A stretch of 64,000 nt of DNA. Source: Dipylidium caninum. Taxonomy: Eukaryota; Platyhelminthes; Cestoda; Cyclophyllidea; Dipylidiidae. Location of the stretch: positions 124,001 through 188,000 of the forward strand of contig QEYB01001398.1 of the NCBI GenBank assembly GCA_017562135.1, read 5' to 3'. The translations under genes were made by a program, and so were the position numbers. Below are positions 13,301-41,369 of this stretch, piece after piece. The notes under the pieces are model-generated. The model made no database searches. It saw only the letters and a program-made list of their open reading frames with translations, and was not told where the DNA came from. How positions within the stretch are numbered: the stretch's first letter is position 1; the number at the start of each line of letters is the position of its first letter.

Positions 13301-13693
13301 AATGCCTGCCAAACCTGCCCGGTGGCGCCGCCCTCGCCCGCCCCCCCGCCCGGAGAGTCTCGAAGGAGGTGGAAGACGAGACACCACCGACAGATGGAGG
13401 CCGCAGGTGCACACTTAAGACGCTTCTGCTGCTTAATTCATTATTTGAGTAAAAAGCATGGTAGGAGCGTTTGCTTCAAATAACAACAGCAACAAGGAGA
13501 AGGGCAGTGCCACAACAGCAACAACCTAAAAGCACGGCAGTGGTATCACCGCAATCATCATTGCATTCACTACGATTATCACCGAAATTCGGAGGGGAAT
13601 GAGAAAGGGCAGAAAGAGCTCGAAAGGTTGCCGGACAAGGGGGAAAAGAAGGAGTTCAACAGTTAAGCGCGTGCGAGAGAGCGGAATAATAAA
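10336..13693. other. Intergenic region between the ANKRD13-like gene and alpha-spectrin
   Basis: AT-rich from 10.3 to about 12.4 kb, with a GC-richer patch from about 12.45 to 13.45 kb. No conserved protein, RNA gene or repeat family was recognised. It should hold the promoter of the ANKRD13-like gene (left side) and the 3' end of the spectrin transcript (right side). Short open frames in the GC-rich patch occur in several frames on both strands and look non-coding. Confidence 0.5.
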
Positions 13694-13717
13694 GGGGGGG
13701 GGAGGAGGGGAGGGGGA
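13694..13717 (+). other. G-rich tract directly after the spectrin stop codon
   Basis: Ten Gs, then AGGAGGGGAGGGGG, end 2 bases from the alpha-spectrin stop. On the mRNA (minus) strand this is a C-rich pyrimidine tract at the start of the 3' UTR. On the other strand there are at least four G-runs with short loops, enough for a G-quadruplex. Any function is inferred. Confidence 0.8.
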
Positions 13718-13719
13718 GA

Positions 13720-16700
13720 CTACTTCTGGAAGAGTTGTCGCGTAAACCCAGCGTAGTCGTAGGCGTCCTGCACGGGCTGACCGCCTTTCGTGTAGTAGGG
13801 CGGCATGGTCTGCGCACAATAGTCCGCCTGCTCCTTCGACAGGTTCTGCAGGCATTAAAAAAAAACACACATTCGAGGCAATGAAAAGGCGGGAGTCAAT
13901 TGCACAGTCCGGGCTGCGCGAAGGGAAGCGGTGCATTGGCGAGACTTGGGCCAAACAAAAGGGCTCATAAACGGTGCGATGCATCCAATTCCAGGCATAT
14001 GCACCAAAGTTGTTAGTCGCCCACCCGACCACTCAAAAGGAAACGGAACTACACGAAAAAATGCTGTGGGACAGGAAGAAATAGGCTTTCTTCCACAAAT
14101 AATCCCAGTGACAATCATATTCCCATGAATGTGAGTTAATGAATTGGTGTATAACAATAATATGCACCCATCGGAGGCCAACTGGGAGAAGAGTTGAGAA
14201 GAACGCATCGAAACGGTTAACTTTCGGCAAATAAGCATGCTTACAAAGCTTTGACAAGTCCGTAGACTACTTAGAAGACCTTTAGGATGAAAGGTCTCGC
14301 TGTTGAGAAATGTGGCTGTCTCGCGGTTGGACTTACAGCATAGAGTTCCTCCTTGGTAATGTACTCCTTGTTTCCATCTTTGGTGAGAGATCGGAAGGCC
14401 TCCTCCACCTCATCTCGGGATTGCACATTTTCTGTCTCCCGACTGATCATAAAGGCCATGAATTCCTGCAGAGTGATGTAACCGTCGCGGTTGGGGTCCA
14501 CAACACTCAAAATGCTCTCGAACTCGGGATCCGGCTGATTCTCCTCCACCAACTGGAGGTCGTGGCCCAAGGCGCGCAGGCACGACTTGAATTCGCGATG
14601 ATTGAGACGACCCGACTTGTCCTTGTCAAAGTGCTTGAACATCATCGAGAACTCGCGCAGTGCCTCCTCGCTCACGCCCGAGACATTGCGCGCCTGGATC
14701 TGTTGCTCCAAGTTGTGTTGCATGCGCATCACCAACTGGTCCAATTGGTCCCAGGCCTGGCTCAACCCCACCTAGTAGACAAGGCAACAGACGGCGATGC
14801 TCCGGTCGAGCTAGGGCGATGACGCGCACTCGAGGAACAATCAGGAGCCGGAAGGTTGTCATCCAAGTGGGCGCCAATCAGAGTGAAGAAGCCATTGCTT
14901 TATGCCACTATAGAGTGAATCCAAGCCCCCTATTGACATCCAGCGATATTCAACTATTTATTCCAGCCTATTTCTTCTACTCCACCCAAGAGCACCCCGG
15001 CGCACAAAAGACATGTCTTTTCTAAAGCCTATCGCCTTGACTTCAGAATGAGTGGAGTACCACTTGGAAAGCCGCAACCTGTGAGCGCACTTGTCCTCTA
15101 TTGCCAGTGTTTAGATACTGAGGCGAATAGAGCCTTATCGAAGAAACGAAGTGGTAACATGGAAAACCACAGGATAGCGCTAACACGTGCGTTTCTGCAT
15201 ACCGACTTAGCGGTTTCTCGATCTCGCCCACCATAATTATTTCGTATGCTTTAGCCAGTGGCATATGGTGCAAATGGAGTCTTTAGAACGGTGCGGTGTT
15301 ATCGTGAAGATACGAAGTGAGGAACAACAGTGATGCGACACAGATGACAATGCTGCTTCGCACGGATGCGTGTCTGCGACGCCTGATGGCTCCAGAAAGA
15401 TGAGATGAGATCAAGTAGGACTAAGGTACTGTGCGCTATGAATGTGCAAAACAAATACAGTTAGTTTTCGCTCAAAATGAAAATCTCTACTGTAGCGTAA
15501 GATCAGAATTTAAGAATTTATCATACGGTGAAATAACACTTTGCGCAGAAGTACTATGAGGCAGCAAGGAGAGCACAAAGTGACTCAGACCTTTGACAAG
15601 ATCGACGTGGCATCGAATCACGCCTCATTGCATGCAACACGTTGCCGCTCAGCCTTTAAACAAGACCGTTCACCAGCTCTAAATCGAGGATTTCAAGAAA
15701 CATTTGCACTGTCATAAATCAAATCGTCACACCGCTAGTGCAAAGTTAAAAGTGTCTTCCGCGCAGCTAGCCTATCGCCTCTCCAAAACACGAGTACTAA
15801 CGTCTTAAAGGACTCCTGTGTAGATTCTACACTCATGTGCGTGCAAAATTAGCTCCTTAGTGCAGACCACAAATACATCCATGAGCGCTAGGAAATAAGT
15901 GAATGCAAAAACACGGAGAAATTTTCCATAAACGCGCTCAAAAAGGGAAGCAGCTAGGCAGATAAACGTGAGAAAGTAGTACAGCAGTAGAACAGACCGA
16001 AAGGAAGCGGAGGAACTACTTACGGCACTGTGTTCGGTGTAGCGGTTGTCGAGAATGAGACGTTCCTCCAGCCTAGCGCTTAATTCTTCAATCTGCTTCA
16101 ACTCGACCTTACGGGAGCGAATTTCAACCGATTTGGCACGAATAGCCTCCAACTGCTCCTCTAAGGTCCCAGCGCCTTCCATCAACGAGTTCCGCACCGA
16201 CTGCAGAGTAATCGAAAATGTGACCAAATTGCAAATCATGAATAGCACCCTCTCCCCTTCCCCGCATCTTCAGTCCTCAACTTGTGTTAGAGTAACGCCC
16301 ACCGCTAAAATCCCATCACTCCTATTTCCATTTACCTACACACCCGCATATTGAACTCTTGTTAGAAACTTTTTTATTAGGCAATATGAAAAAAAATGCG
16401 TAAAATCAGACAGAAAGTGGGTGAAACAACCCATCGTTGTAACCTTAGATGCACCAAAATTGCATAACAATTCTGCGAGAGATAAAAAGTAACAAAACTT
16501 TGGTCGTGATGGGAGAACTTAATAAAATGAACAGCACCGAGTAAGTTCCTCTTTCGAACACAGATATGGAGACGAAGTTTCATAAACTTTGCGACCCGGG
16601 ACGTTTCTTTACCATTTTGAAATTAAATAAAAAACTTGGATTGCGGTAGTTCGTGGCTATCAAATCGTTCTCCCAGTGAGTCAGAAACGATCAAGTGAAG

Positions 16701-19700
16701 AGCGGGCAAGTGCACTCGACTATTGACGTTGAGGCAATCTACCGATGTAAGGAGGTTTTCTCACAACTGCGCCGACTCCCATTCATTGGTAATAAGTTCC
16801 AAGTTAGTGAAGAAATATGACCCTGCTGTCCAGCAGATCCCCTTATCCAAAGTGGCCAAGCATTAAGGCACCCGAGGTCTATCTGGAGCACCCATTAATT
16901 GAGGCAACAAATTCTCCGCTGGCGAATAAGTTAGCTGCCGATAAGAGCGCAGTTATCAAAGGAGTGGTGATATCTCTTGCGTTGCTCACCTGCAGCCAAG
17001 CGTGAAAGCTATTGGCAGCGGAGGCAAACTCCTGCCGCAATTGATCATTCTGTTCCTGGCGAGCCAACTCGCGTCTTAGCTCTTCGTGCCTTTCCTGAAT
17101 GATTTTTTGTAGGTTCCGCCAAGTATCCTCGAGGGCGACCATGTTGAACCAGGTGTAGGGGTTTTCCTCAACCTAGAGGGGGGAGGGGGGGGAGAGATAT
17201 CATTGATGACAGTCGCACCCCGTGAGTTTTCCCCTAATCTACCAGAGGTCTGCAAATACTCACGCCATAACTCTTAATCTCTTGATCAAGTTGCCTGAGA
17301 CGCTGAAAGTCAGTTTCAGCTGGCTTCAGAGATGCCTTGAATATCTCCTGAGCCTCAACGAGGGCGCGAATCTCATCCAGAGAGTTGCATCGCACTGGAT
17401 CAGTAAGATCTTCCTCAGCGTTCTCGAACCATGAGTTGAATGTGGAGGCACGCTTGGCGAAGTCTAGATAGAGCTCTTCCACTTTCTTGTATTGGTTTTG
17501 TAGCTGCAATAGTTCGTTCTTTCGACGCTCGGATTCGCTCTTGAGGCGCTCCCAACGACCTATCAGTGTATCGAATCTAACAAAAAACGGGCGAATAAGA
17601 AACAATGCAAAGAAAAGAGGGGGAGGGGGGGGGGGGAAATGCGTGCGAAAGCCACCTTTGTTGAATAGCCTTTGATTGAGCGTGTTTCGACTGGATAAGT
17701 TGATCATGCAATTCCGTGATAGTCTTAATGCCCTCGGTGCGGAAAGACTCCAACGCGGTGTCGAAGGTCTCGTGTTTCGCCAGCAGAGTCTGCACCGAGC
17801 TTAGATCGCGGCCATAGTCTTCTGAGCGCACTTGAGCCTCGCGATCTGCGATCCACAGTTCTACCACATCGGTCTTCCACATGAATTGCAAAAAGGCGTG
17901 GTTATCTAATAGGATGGCTTTTCGACGCTCTGCATTCCGGTTCAGGACATCTAACTTTTCGCGAAGACCCTCACACTTTTGTTCAATAGCCACTTTGTTG
18001 TGATTGCCTCGGTCAATGAGATCCAATCCAGCTTGGCATATTTCTTCGCACTTTTTGCGGTGAACCTGCAAAGCAGAAACAAAAAGAACAATTATTCGAA
18101 ATTCTCAACTCGGGAAAAGTAGAAAGTGGGGATTTCCTCTTAATACCTTTAAGTCGGCCTCGAAGGCTTCGTGTTGTTTAATGAGACCTTGTACGGCTGC
18201 TGAAGTGTCACCATGATCGTCGGAAGAGAGGAGATGCTGTTTCTCTAAAATCCACGCAGTCTCCTCTTCAATAGCGTCAAGGAAATCCTGATAGTCTGAG
18301 GACTCGTCCAACCTGCGATCACGGTTCGCAGTTAGGGTTTGCAACTCTTCCCACGCCTGATTGAGGTGCTGAATCCGATAAATCGACAAATTTTAGAAAT
18401 CAAGCAGTATTTTTAAGGTGTGAAGTAAAGAATGACATTCGCGTTTTATGTTAATATCACACAAGTCACGTTTGGGCAGCAAATGTGCCCATATTGACAG
18501 ACCTAGATTCGAGCTGCCAAATGTTTTGAAGGCAAAAAGCAAGCATCTAGAGGTAAAAGAAAAGCTCAAGCCAACAAAGAGCAGAATGTCAATAACATGT
18601 ATGCTTGTCGTCTTTCCACCCGCATTGCAATTTCATACACGTAGGTCTACCTTCGTAGCAGAGTAAAAATAACAAACAAGACCAAATGGACGGAACTCAC
18701 GTCGATGCGTTTTTGGATTTCTACAGGATCTGCCAACTCCGTGTTGGACATAAGTTCTTGACCCTGTTGTGTGACCTGATGCACTGCAGGCTTGTGGGCT
18801 ACAATTTCAGCTTCCAGGCGCTTGTGCTTTTTCTTCAAGTTCCTCACACTAATTAAATCTCGTCCATAGTCTTCAGAACTAACAAGGATTTTCTTCTCCC
18901 TAATCCACGCTTCCTCGTCGTCCAAATTGCGATAGAAGTCATGGAGACATTTGGCCTTGCCAAGAGTGATCGCACGATTCTCGGATAATGCCCTAATCTT
19001 CTCATACCTCTCGTTGATCCACCTTTTGCGTTCCTTGATGGTGTCTGCATCTACAGCACCTGAGGCGTAGAGTTCGTCAGCACGGGCATTCAATTCGGAA
19101 ATACGATCTTCATGAGCTTGAATATCAGTAGTGAGGACTTGATGCTTAGATAGAAGGCTAGCTACTGATGCAGAATCCTTTCCATAATCAGGACTGGCTA
19201 ACGAAGCCTCCACCTCGCCTAGCCAAAATTCAATGTCTTTCACACCAGCATTGTAGGCGGCTTGACGATTGGCCTCCTGGAGTTTAGCCGATTTCTCCTC
19301 AGACCGTTTTATCAGGTCCTCCCACTGATCAGCTAATTTAGCCAACCGCTCCTCTACAGCGCTCTCTTGACCCTTGCATTGGCCCTTGTCGATCAGGCGT
19401 TGACCAGCCCCCAGAATGGCTTGGAGACGTTCTGCATTCGCGGCCAATTCAGCTTGAAAAGCCTGGTGCTTTTGGTGTTTTGCTTGCACATTAATCGCCG
19501 GATCCTTATAAGAGTCATCCATAGTGGCTTGAAGTTTTTCGTTAATCCAAATTTCCATTTCATCTGCGTCACGAAGGAAGGCTTGTAGGGTTTGAACGTC
19601 ACCTAACCGGCTTCTATTCTCAATCATGGCTTGCTTGAGTTCTGCCCAGCGCCCCAGAACCTCCTCCCGTTTGGCTCGAATACCCGGGGCGTCGTAGTGA

Positions 19701-22700
19701 CCCTCAGCGAGAAGAGTATTCGCGGAGGCATCAAGAGCTTGAATCTTAGCCTCCTGTGCAGTAATGGCGCGGTTAAAGTTTTCGTGTTTCTTGATGAGAG
19801 CGTCCACCTTGTCCACATCGTCGCCGGTTGTACCAAGTAAGGAGGACTCTCGCATGCTCATCCAATCTTCCGCCTGCTCACAATCGCGCAAAAATTGTTG
19901 TTGTTTAAGGTTCTGTTCCAGCGCCTTCTCACGGTCCTCCCAGGCTCTGTAAAATAAAGGGATAAATAAAATCCGTAGAAAAGGGTTTTTAAAAACATTA
20001 ACTTACTTAAACTTACCTTAAAAGATTGTCTCTGGCTACCCGTGTGGCCTTAATACGTTCTTCGATTTCAGGGCTTGCATAATGTTTATTTTCCAACAAT
20101 TCGTGTCCAAAAGCATCAAAATTATCGAAGGTACCAGCACGGGCATCAATTTCAGCGCGATGCTCCTGATGACGTTCAATAAGAGCTTCGGCACCCGTAA
20201 CGTCAGTTGCGAGATCGTTGGATGAGACGAGGGCATTCATTGTGTTCATCCACGACTGCAGATCGCTAAAAAGAATGGGAAAGTTACTTAGTCGTTCATA
20301 AAATTCAACATTGGAGAAAGAGGGGAAAAACGAACCGTCCATCAGCAAGGAACTTCTGCAAATCCAGAGAATCGAAAAGCTTAGCTTTGCGAGTCTCAGC
20401 CTTGGCTGTGAGGCTGTTCCAGGCTTGATTGATCTGTTCCTGGTGTTGACAAATACCTTCGGCTTCCTGCGGATGTGTCTGAGCCAAATCCAAAGCTTTC
20501 ACATCGAGTTGCTTGACTCGATCACCGAGAGCTACGAGATCTCTTTCAAGAGCGTCATGCTTTCGAATCAGGCGTTGGACGGAAGTAAGATCTTTGCCTA
20601 CATCATCAGTGGTAAGTCTGACGTCCTTCTCATCAATCCACTCCTTAGCTTCGTCGCAATCGCGGTGATAACGTTGTACCGCGTTGATGTCATCTAAATT
20701 TTTCACTTTCTTCGTGGTCACTTCCTCGAGTTGCTCGTACCTCTTTTGCAGTTGCATTATGATACCCTCAATTTTCTCTACTGCTTCTGTCTGACCTCCA
20801 CGCCTCAGACGATCCGCCTTATTACGCAACTCCTGAACACGCTGTTCACGGTCTTTCTGTTCTGTCATGAGGTTGTCAACTCGTTTTCGCTCACATTCCA
20901 CCTCCTCAAGCCTGACGGGTACAATGGTCTCAGTAACAGCAAGGAGTTCCTTCTCAACAACCCACTGATGCAAGTCATTGGCTTCACGTACGAGTTGATA
21001 AGCCTGAACTGACCCCTGCAAGCGTTCACGACGGTCGCGGCCCAGTTTAAGAAGATTGCTGTATTGATCCTCGAGTCTCTTCTGTTGTAAAGTCACAGTA
21101 AGCGGTTGATCCAATAGATGCGACTGACTCTCTGTTAGCGGCGCATCGATCTTCTTTAAGTAAGCGGCGGGGACAAAGCCCTGACGGTCATTTATCTCCA
21201 CCTTCCACCAGTCCTTGCTAGAGCTGTTTAGGAGGGAGAGGATCTCACCCTTCCGCATCGAGACATCGCGAGGCGCCTTTTCCTGGTAGTCGTACAAAGC
21301 GACAACAAGCTCTTTACCCATTAAATCTCCCACTGGAACCTCTTGCATCCCGCACTCAGAAGCCTGTTTACCCAAGCTCTCAATAGTAGATCCGTAGGCT
21401 TCGATGTCAGCCATCAAGGCATCGTGCTTCTTGAGCAGGGCCTCTGTGGAGTCCTCATCACGTCCGAGTTCCTTGGAGTCGACCAAGGGCTCCTTTTCGT
21501 GCATCCAGCTTTCGGCTTCGCTAGCGTCAGCAAAGTATTGTTGAGCTTGCAGCGAATCGTCTAGATTTTTGCGCCGCTTATCAGCCTTTTGGCGCAGGTC
21601 TTCCCAATTGGAATTGAGGCCTGCTATACGCTTCTTGATCTCCTCCGATGCGAAGTGACCCTGTCGGGCCATGTTCTCACCAGTTTGACAAACATCCTGA
21701 ATACGTGGTTCGTGTCCCACGATCTCTGCCATTACAGCTTGGTGCTTCTTGATCAGGTTTTGCACACCGATCAAATCACGTCCTAGATGTGTAGCAGAAA
21801 TGAAAAGTAATAAAATAATATGAAAACTTTTCAAAATAAAAGGTCTTATCTAAGTCGAAATACCAAACGCTAAACTTTTGGCGTTTAGGTTTTTTGACTC
21901 AAGACAGTTAGGTGACCAACTGGATTGTAGTACAATAGTCGATCTAGAATTCACAAAAAAATAAAGCCTCACCCAAAATCTTGCCTCAAACAAGTACTAC
22001 TAACTACACTTTATCGTCCAATTCAGTAAACAACGGTGAACAATAGACAATAGCCCTTCCCTCTAAACTAGCATCTAAGTACCCAACATTAAAGGGGGGA
22101 AAAAGCTGAATGTATACCATTGCAAAATGACAGCCGAATAATTAACCGGCCGACAGTGAAAAATAGCAGTCGATTTTCGAAGCCTCTAAAAACGCACTGG
22201 ATGACCTCTTACCAGAGCGTGGAACGGGCATCGAGTAAGCATTACCACAAGATTCTGCCATCCAAGACATTTAATTTTAATTTTACGTCATGCTTGCAGC
22301 TGATATTCGATAAAGCAAAATCACAACCTAAGCAGGTGGTTCGAGAAATTACCAAAATTGTTAGAGGCGGCAACGGGCTCCTTCTCACGAATCCAATCTT
22401 CCTCGTCCTCTACGTCGCGATAAAATTGATGTAGCTTATAGGCGTCATCCAGACGAGCTCTCTTGTTCTTTAGTGGCTCTGCAAGAGCGTCATAACGAGC
22501 CATTACTTGCTGTTGTTTCTGTTCTAAAATTGGAGCATCGTAGTGTCCCTCCTGCTTGAACTTGTCTACTTGACCCCTGAAAGCCTCGATACGATCACGA
22601 TGTGATTGAACATCCGATTCAAGGAGATTGTGCTTCTTCTGAATGTTAATGACGTTATTGAGATCTCTTCCATGATCATCTGAGGCCAATTTCGCTTCCA

Positions 22701-24942
22701 CCTCAGAAAGCCAAAGTTCCACGTCTTCAATATTTCGCACAAACTGTTGCTGGTTGTTTGCTTGTTCTAAATTCTTGCTCTTCTTAGCCATAGCATCGAG
22801 AAGTTGGAACCACAGTTCATCCAACTCATTGATGCGTGCTTTAATATCATTAGATTTGTAGTGGCGACCGTCAATCAAGTCAGTACCCATCTTCTTCACT
22901 TCATCCATTCGAGAACGGTTAGCATTTACTTCAGACTCGAAATTATGATGTTTCTGTACCTTTGTCTGGAGGTTTGTGGGGTCCTTGTAGTTTTCATCAG
23001 TGGCAGTTTTTATTTTTTCCACAATCCACGCTTTCATTTCATCAGCGTCACGATCGAACATCTGATAGCGATGCGAATCTAGCAATTGTTGGTGACGAAG
23101 AGCTGCCTTATCTTGGAGAGCAGTACGACGCCGAAGCAGAGATTCACGACGTTCAGCAACCTCTGGGGAGGCATAGTGATTGCCCGCAATCAGTTTATCT
23201 GCGAACGCTTCCAAACTCTTTATTTTTTCTTCTTGAGCTGTCAGAGACTTTTCAAAGTCTTCTTGTTTGCGCATCAGAGCTTCCGCGGCATCCAAAGAAT
23301 CACCAACATCCTTGTTTTCGAGAAAGGCTTCCTGCTTGGCGATCCATGTCTCGGCCTGTTCGGCATCACGGAAGAAGAGCATAAGATCCATACATTGCTC
23401 AAATTGAATTCGACGGGCCTCCCATAGATCGAGGAGCGAGCTACGCTCGTTCTGAAGAGTATTCATCTTCTTAACAACATCCGCACTTGTAGGATGACCC
23501 ATATCAACAAGACGTTGACCCTCCTCCATACAAGCCTTGTAGGCGTCTTCGCGGGAATCTATTTCTCCCTTATGCTCGTTGTGACGTTCAACTTGGGCCT
23601 CGGCGCCTGCTACGTCCTTGGCTAGCTTGTCAGCTGAAATGATAGCCTTAGTGTCTGCAATCCACAAAGTAAGATCACGCCAATCAGCAAGAAAACGGTG
23701 TAAGAGGAAGGATTCTTCCAGCTTTGTCTTCCTGTCTGCCGCTTTGGCTTTGAGGTCCTGCCAGGCCATAGTAAGAGTGCGTCGCTTTTCTTGAATATTA
23801 TCTCTCGAATCAGGGTGCTTCTCGGAAAGTGCATCGGCGTCAACACCGAGTTGGGCCACCTTTTCCTCTAGCGTAGCTAAATCACGCTCTAGAGCGTCGT
23901 GTTTGCGCTGCAGAGCTTGAACAGACACGAGGTCACGGCCACAGTCCTCAATTGAAAGAGGAATGGACTTCTCATTAAGCCAAGAGATAGCCTTATCAGT
24001 TTCACGGAAGAAGCGTTGAATCTCGTGAGCCTCGTAGAGTTTGTTTTGGCGTCTTCTTGCCATTTGCTTCAGACGCTCCAAGGCCTCACGAACTTCATTC
24101 TTTTTCCCTATAACAAGTGCCTCTTCAGGAAACTCCTCTTTGAGGAGTTCATCAGCCTTAGCGTAAATTTCAATTGCGCGACCCTCTTGGTACTCAAGAT
24201 CCTAAAAACGTTAAGAGAAATCACCTATAAGACACCAAATACCTTCATAAACTCATCATACTTCTTCTGGAGGGCTTCTACATGCTCCAAGTCTTGACCA
24301 AATTCTTCTGAGGTAACAAGTGCTTCTTTTTCACGGATCCAGAAAAGTATTTCGTCAACGCGCCGCAGATAATTAACATACTCCAAAGTGAGACTAAGAA
24401 GACGAGTCTTCTGCTTAAACATAGCCATGAGTTTCTCCCACAGTCCATGTAAGTGATCCAAAATACCCTAAGAAGTTAAAGGGAAAAACACCATACCCTA
24501 ATCGTTTCAGAGGCGTAGTGTTGCTGAGAGATCATTTCCTGACCACTGGCATCAAGACCATTCAGAGTTTCGAAGTGGGCATTGACTTCAAGTTCAAGTG
24601 CTTGATGTTTCTGCTTCTTGCTCTGATGCAAAAGCTAAGTTGACTGGAACAAGTTACCTGAAGGTTAGTGAGATCCCTAAAATCTTCATTGCTGTAAGTT
24701 TGTAGTTTTTCTTGGATCCAATTTTCAAGCTCATCAGCGTCACGCTTAAAGTACTGGTACCTTTTGGCGTCCTCTAAGCGGCGACGACGTTCGTCTGTGG
24801 CTTCTTTGAAGGCTGCGTATCTATCAAGAACTTGATTTCTTCTGTTACGGACGTCTTCAGGCGTTTCCAAGATCGTCGGCTCCTTGAGAGAATTTACGTC
24901 AGGAATCGTATCAGGAGCTGGTTGCCGAAGTTGTTCTTCCAT
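13720..24942 (-). CDS. SPTAN1: Alpha-spectrin (non-erythroid type), complete, 14 exons
   Basis: Pairs with beta-spectrin to form the actin-linked membrane skeleton. Exons (minus): 24658-24942, 24497-24622, 24243-24467, 22353-24201, 20336-21782, 20017-20265, 18701-19946, 18147-18368, 17656-18065, 17264-17576, 16990-17172, 16024-16200, 14337-14771, 13720-13845. They sum to 7293 bases, 2430 residues plus stop, close to the usual ~2470, and every join keeps frame. Tandem three-helix spectrin repeats run almost end to end (repeated DLxSVQxLxxKH patterns). An SH3 domain interrupts them at about residues 985-1041 ([22 protein letters not shown]). C-terminal EF-hands start at about 2293 ([12 protein letters not shown]) and 2336 ([12 protein letters not shown]). 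The vertebrate calpain/calmodulin insertion after the SH3 is absent, as expected for an invertebrate. The ATG lies four bases after an acceptor-like TATCTCAG. Confidence 0.97.
14337..14771 (-). other. SPTAN1: Spectrin exon 13: calcium-binding EF-hand region
   Basis: Encodes the link from the last spectrin repeat ([18 protein letters not shown]) into the EF-hand domain. Two loops, [12 protein letters not shown] and [12 protein letters not shown], keep acidic or oxygen-bearing residues at positions 1, 3, 5 and 12 and the central glycine, so both look able to bind calcium. The last exon (13720-13845) completes the EF region (KEQADYC through FTRQLF). Confidence 0.93.
14772..16023 (-). other. Spectrin intron 12 (1.25 kb)
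   Basis: Largest spectrin intron, between TEHSA (donor GTAAGT) and VGLSQAW. Moderately AT-rich, with no coding similarity or obvious repeat seen. Confidence 0.8.
16201..16989 (-). other. Spectrin intron 11 (0.79 kb)
   Basis: Between HAWLQ (donor GTGAGC) and SVRNSLMEG (acceptor CTGCAG). Nothing recognisable inside. Confidence 0.8.
17173..17263 (-). other. Spectrin intron 10, with a C-rich polypyrimidine tract
   Basis: 91 bp intron whose acceptor tract on the minus strand is almost pure C (runs of nine and six C) before TCTAG. The neighbouring intron 9 (17577-17655) carries a similar run of 13 C (minus) further from its acceptor. Such runs are prone to length change and sequencing error. Confidence 0.8.
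21145..21315 (-). other. SPTAN1: Spectrin SH3 domain
   Basis: About 57 residues from [13 protein letters not shown] to AAYLKKID in exon 5. ALYDY, the tryptophan pair in KDWWKVE and the GFVPAAY segment that line the proline-peptide groove are all kept. It sits in the middle of a spectrin repeat, as in all alpha-spectrins. Confidence 0.96.
21783..22352 (-). other. Spectrin intron 4 (570 bp)
   Basis: AT-rich intron that splits a glycine codon between NNF and RDLIGVQ. The first three introns are only 35, 29 and 41 bp, so this is the first long one. Nothing recognisable inside. Confidence 0.85.
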
Positions 24943-26555
24943 GTTGCTGAGATAAAATTAGGTCCATAAAAACACATGTTTGGTATAGTGAATTGAAAAA
25001 TGGCATCAGAAGTGAGCATACGAAATTATGTCGCGGAGAATTTGGAACTATATGTAGTGTGGATAACGGCAGGTCCTAACCCATTATTAATGGCGTCAAT
25101 AGGAATGATTGAGCGATAAATGGTAACAAAATGTTTATCGTTACCAATACCAGAAAGTACGAAAAGCCAGTGTAAGTTGAATAAAAAACAAACAAAATCT
25201 GCAAGATATAACAAACAGAAATAAAACACGTTGAGAAGGCACACACAGAGAAAACAAACCGCAAACAAACCAACAGAAATCGCCCACCACAAAGCAGAAC
25301 CGAAACGAGGTGTGTCCCTCAACACTGATAACTTAAAACAATTAGTCCAATCACGATTGCCCCCAAAGTTCTTTTTCACTTTGTAAGCCAAATCCCAGCG
25401 GAGTCCCTCTTTTAAATGGGAACGAATTTTGCAAAATTATATTTTGTGCATTAGAAGTGAACTATAGGAAAAGCCAAATGTATTCAGCAGTAATACTTGA
25501 ATAATATTTGTAAATTTAATTCGATGCACCTACATTAATAATACGCGTAGCAATCAGGGAATGGGTAATTCACTGTTTTTGAGCAGATGCAAACGCGACC
25601 GGTTGCCACTGACCTAATACTTGCTCATTCTTTGGATGTTATTTTAATTTTGCTCTTAAATCTTCCAAGTTTTCTGTGTCGTATGGCAAACAGCAGTTGG
25701 ACATTGCGACTTTAAATGTGGTTATAAATCCTTACATGATATTTATTAGTGGTGACGGGGGCTATAACATTACAAACGACATTTGGTGAACCAAAGGCAC
25801 ATGACAAACTGATAGTATTTATAACTTACATTATGAAGTAAACGACTCGATAAAGCTTCATTTAAGTCACAACATCCCGCTTCGAAAAAAAGCAGAAGGC
25901 ATCTTTATTACCTACAGTCTAATAATTGCAGGTGGTCTTTCCTAAACCTTAATTTTTATCTCCAAAATATCCTTCAGAATGTATTTTCTTGGTAATACGT
26001 ACATATACTTATCCCTATCGCCAACATCCTTAGATAAAGCAAATTCTCCTAGAGCAAATTATCGCATGGTACTACTGGTCAAGCCGCTGTCTTGTTGCGT
26101 TACGAATCTAAACCATTTTAACTTTATATACTAGACGATTTAATTCAGTATCTAGCTTGGCGTACAAAAGACAAAGAAGACCTATTTTTCATCATTTCGT
26201 CATGTAAAATAAAACCTCGGTACATTCTTCGTTATTTACACACACAGGAGTTTATAAACTGAAGTCTGTCCCTGAACACAACTACCCAACTTAGTATATG
26301 TACTTTGCAAATTCTATTGCGAGCAGATATTATTCTTAACGGGTTGGACAGTATCAAAGAATTAAAATGGAAATAATAGAGACCTATATAATTTCTTCTA
26401 AAAACGTCCTTAAAAAACCAAAATAAGTCATAATTACTAAAATCTTTGTTCTCGTCTGAGAAGTGGAAATTAAGCCAATGAGCATGGAGAACAAACAGTG
26501 TTGTTTATGTACAGACGGTTCTCGTTCAGCCGAAACAACGTAGTGTTGCTGCGTG
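24943..26555. promoter_or_regulatory. Shared upstream region of divergent alpha-spectrin and PRPF8
   Basis: About 1.6 kb of AT-rich DNA between two head-to-head genes. It must hold both promoters or 5' UTRs unless leaders are added by trans-splicing. No clear TATA box or conserved site could be assigned. A hydrophobic open frame on the minus strand (25026-25391) has no recognisable domain and is not called as a gene. Confidence 0.6.

Positions 26556-41369
<14,814 letters not shown>

Noticed and set aside
18853..19050. Extra open frames opposite or alongside spectrin exons
   Set aside because: Shadows of the spectrin coding frame.
25026..25391. Hydrophobic 121-codon minus-strand frame upstream of spectrin
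   Set aside because: T-rich DNA naturally gives Leu/Phe/Val-rich frames. No domain or start context, and it overlaps the expected promoter.
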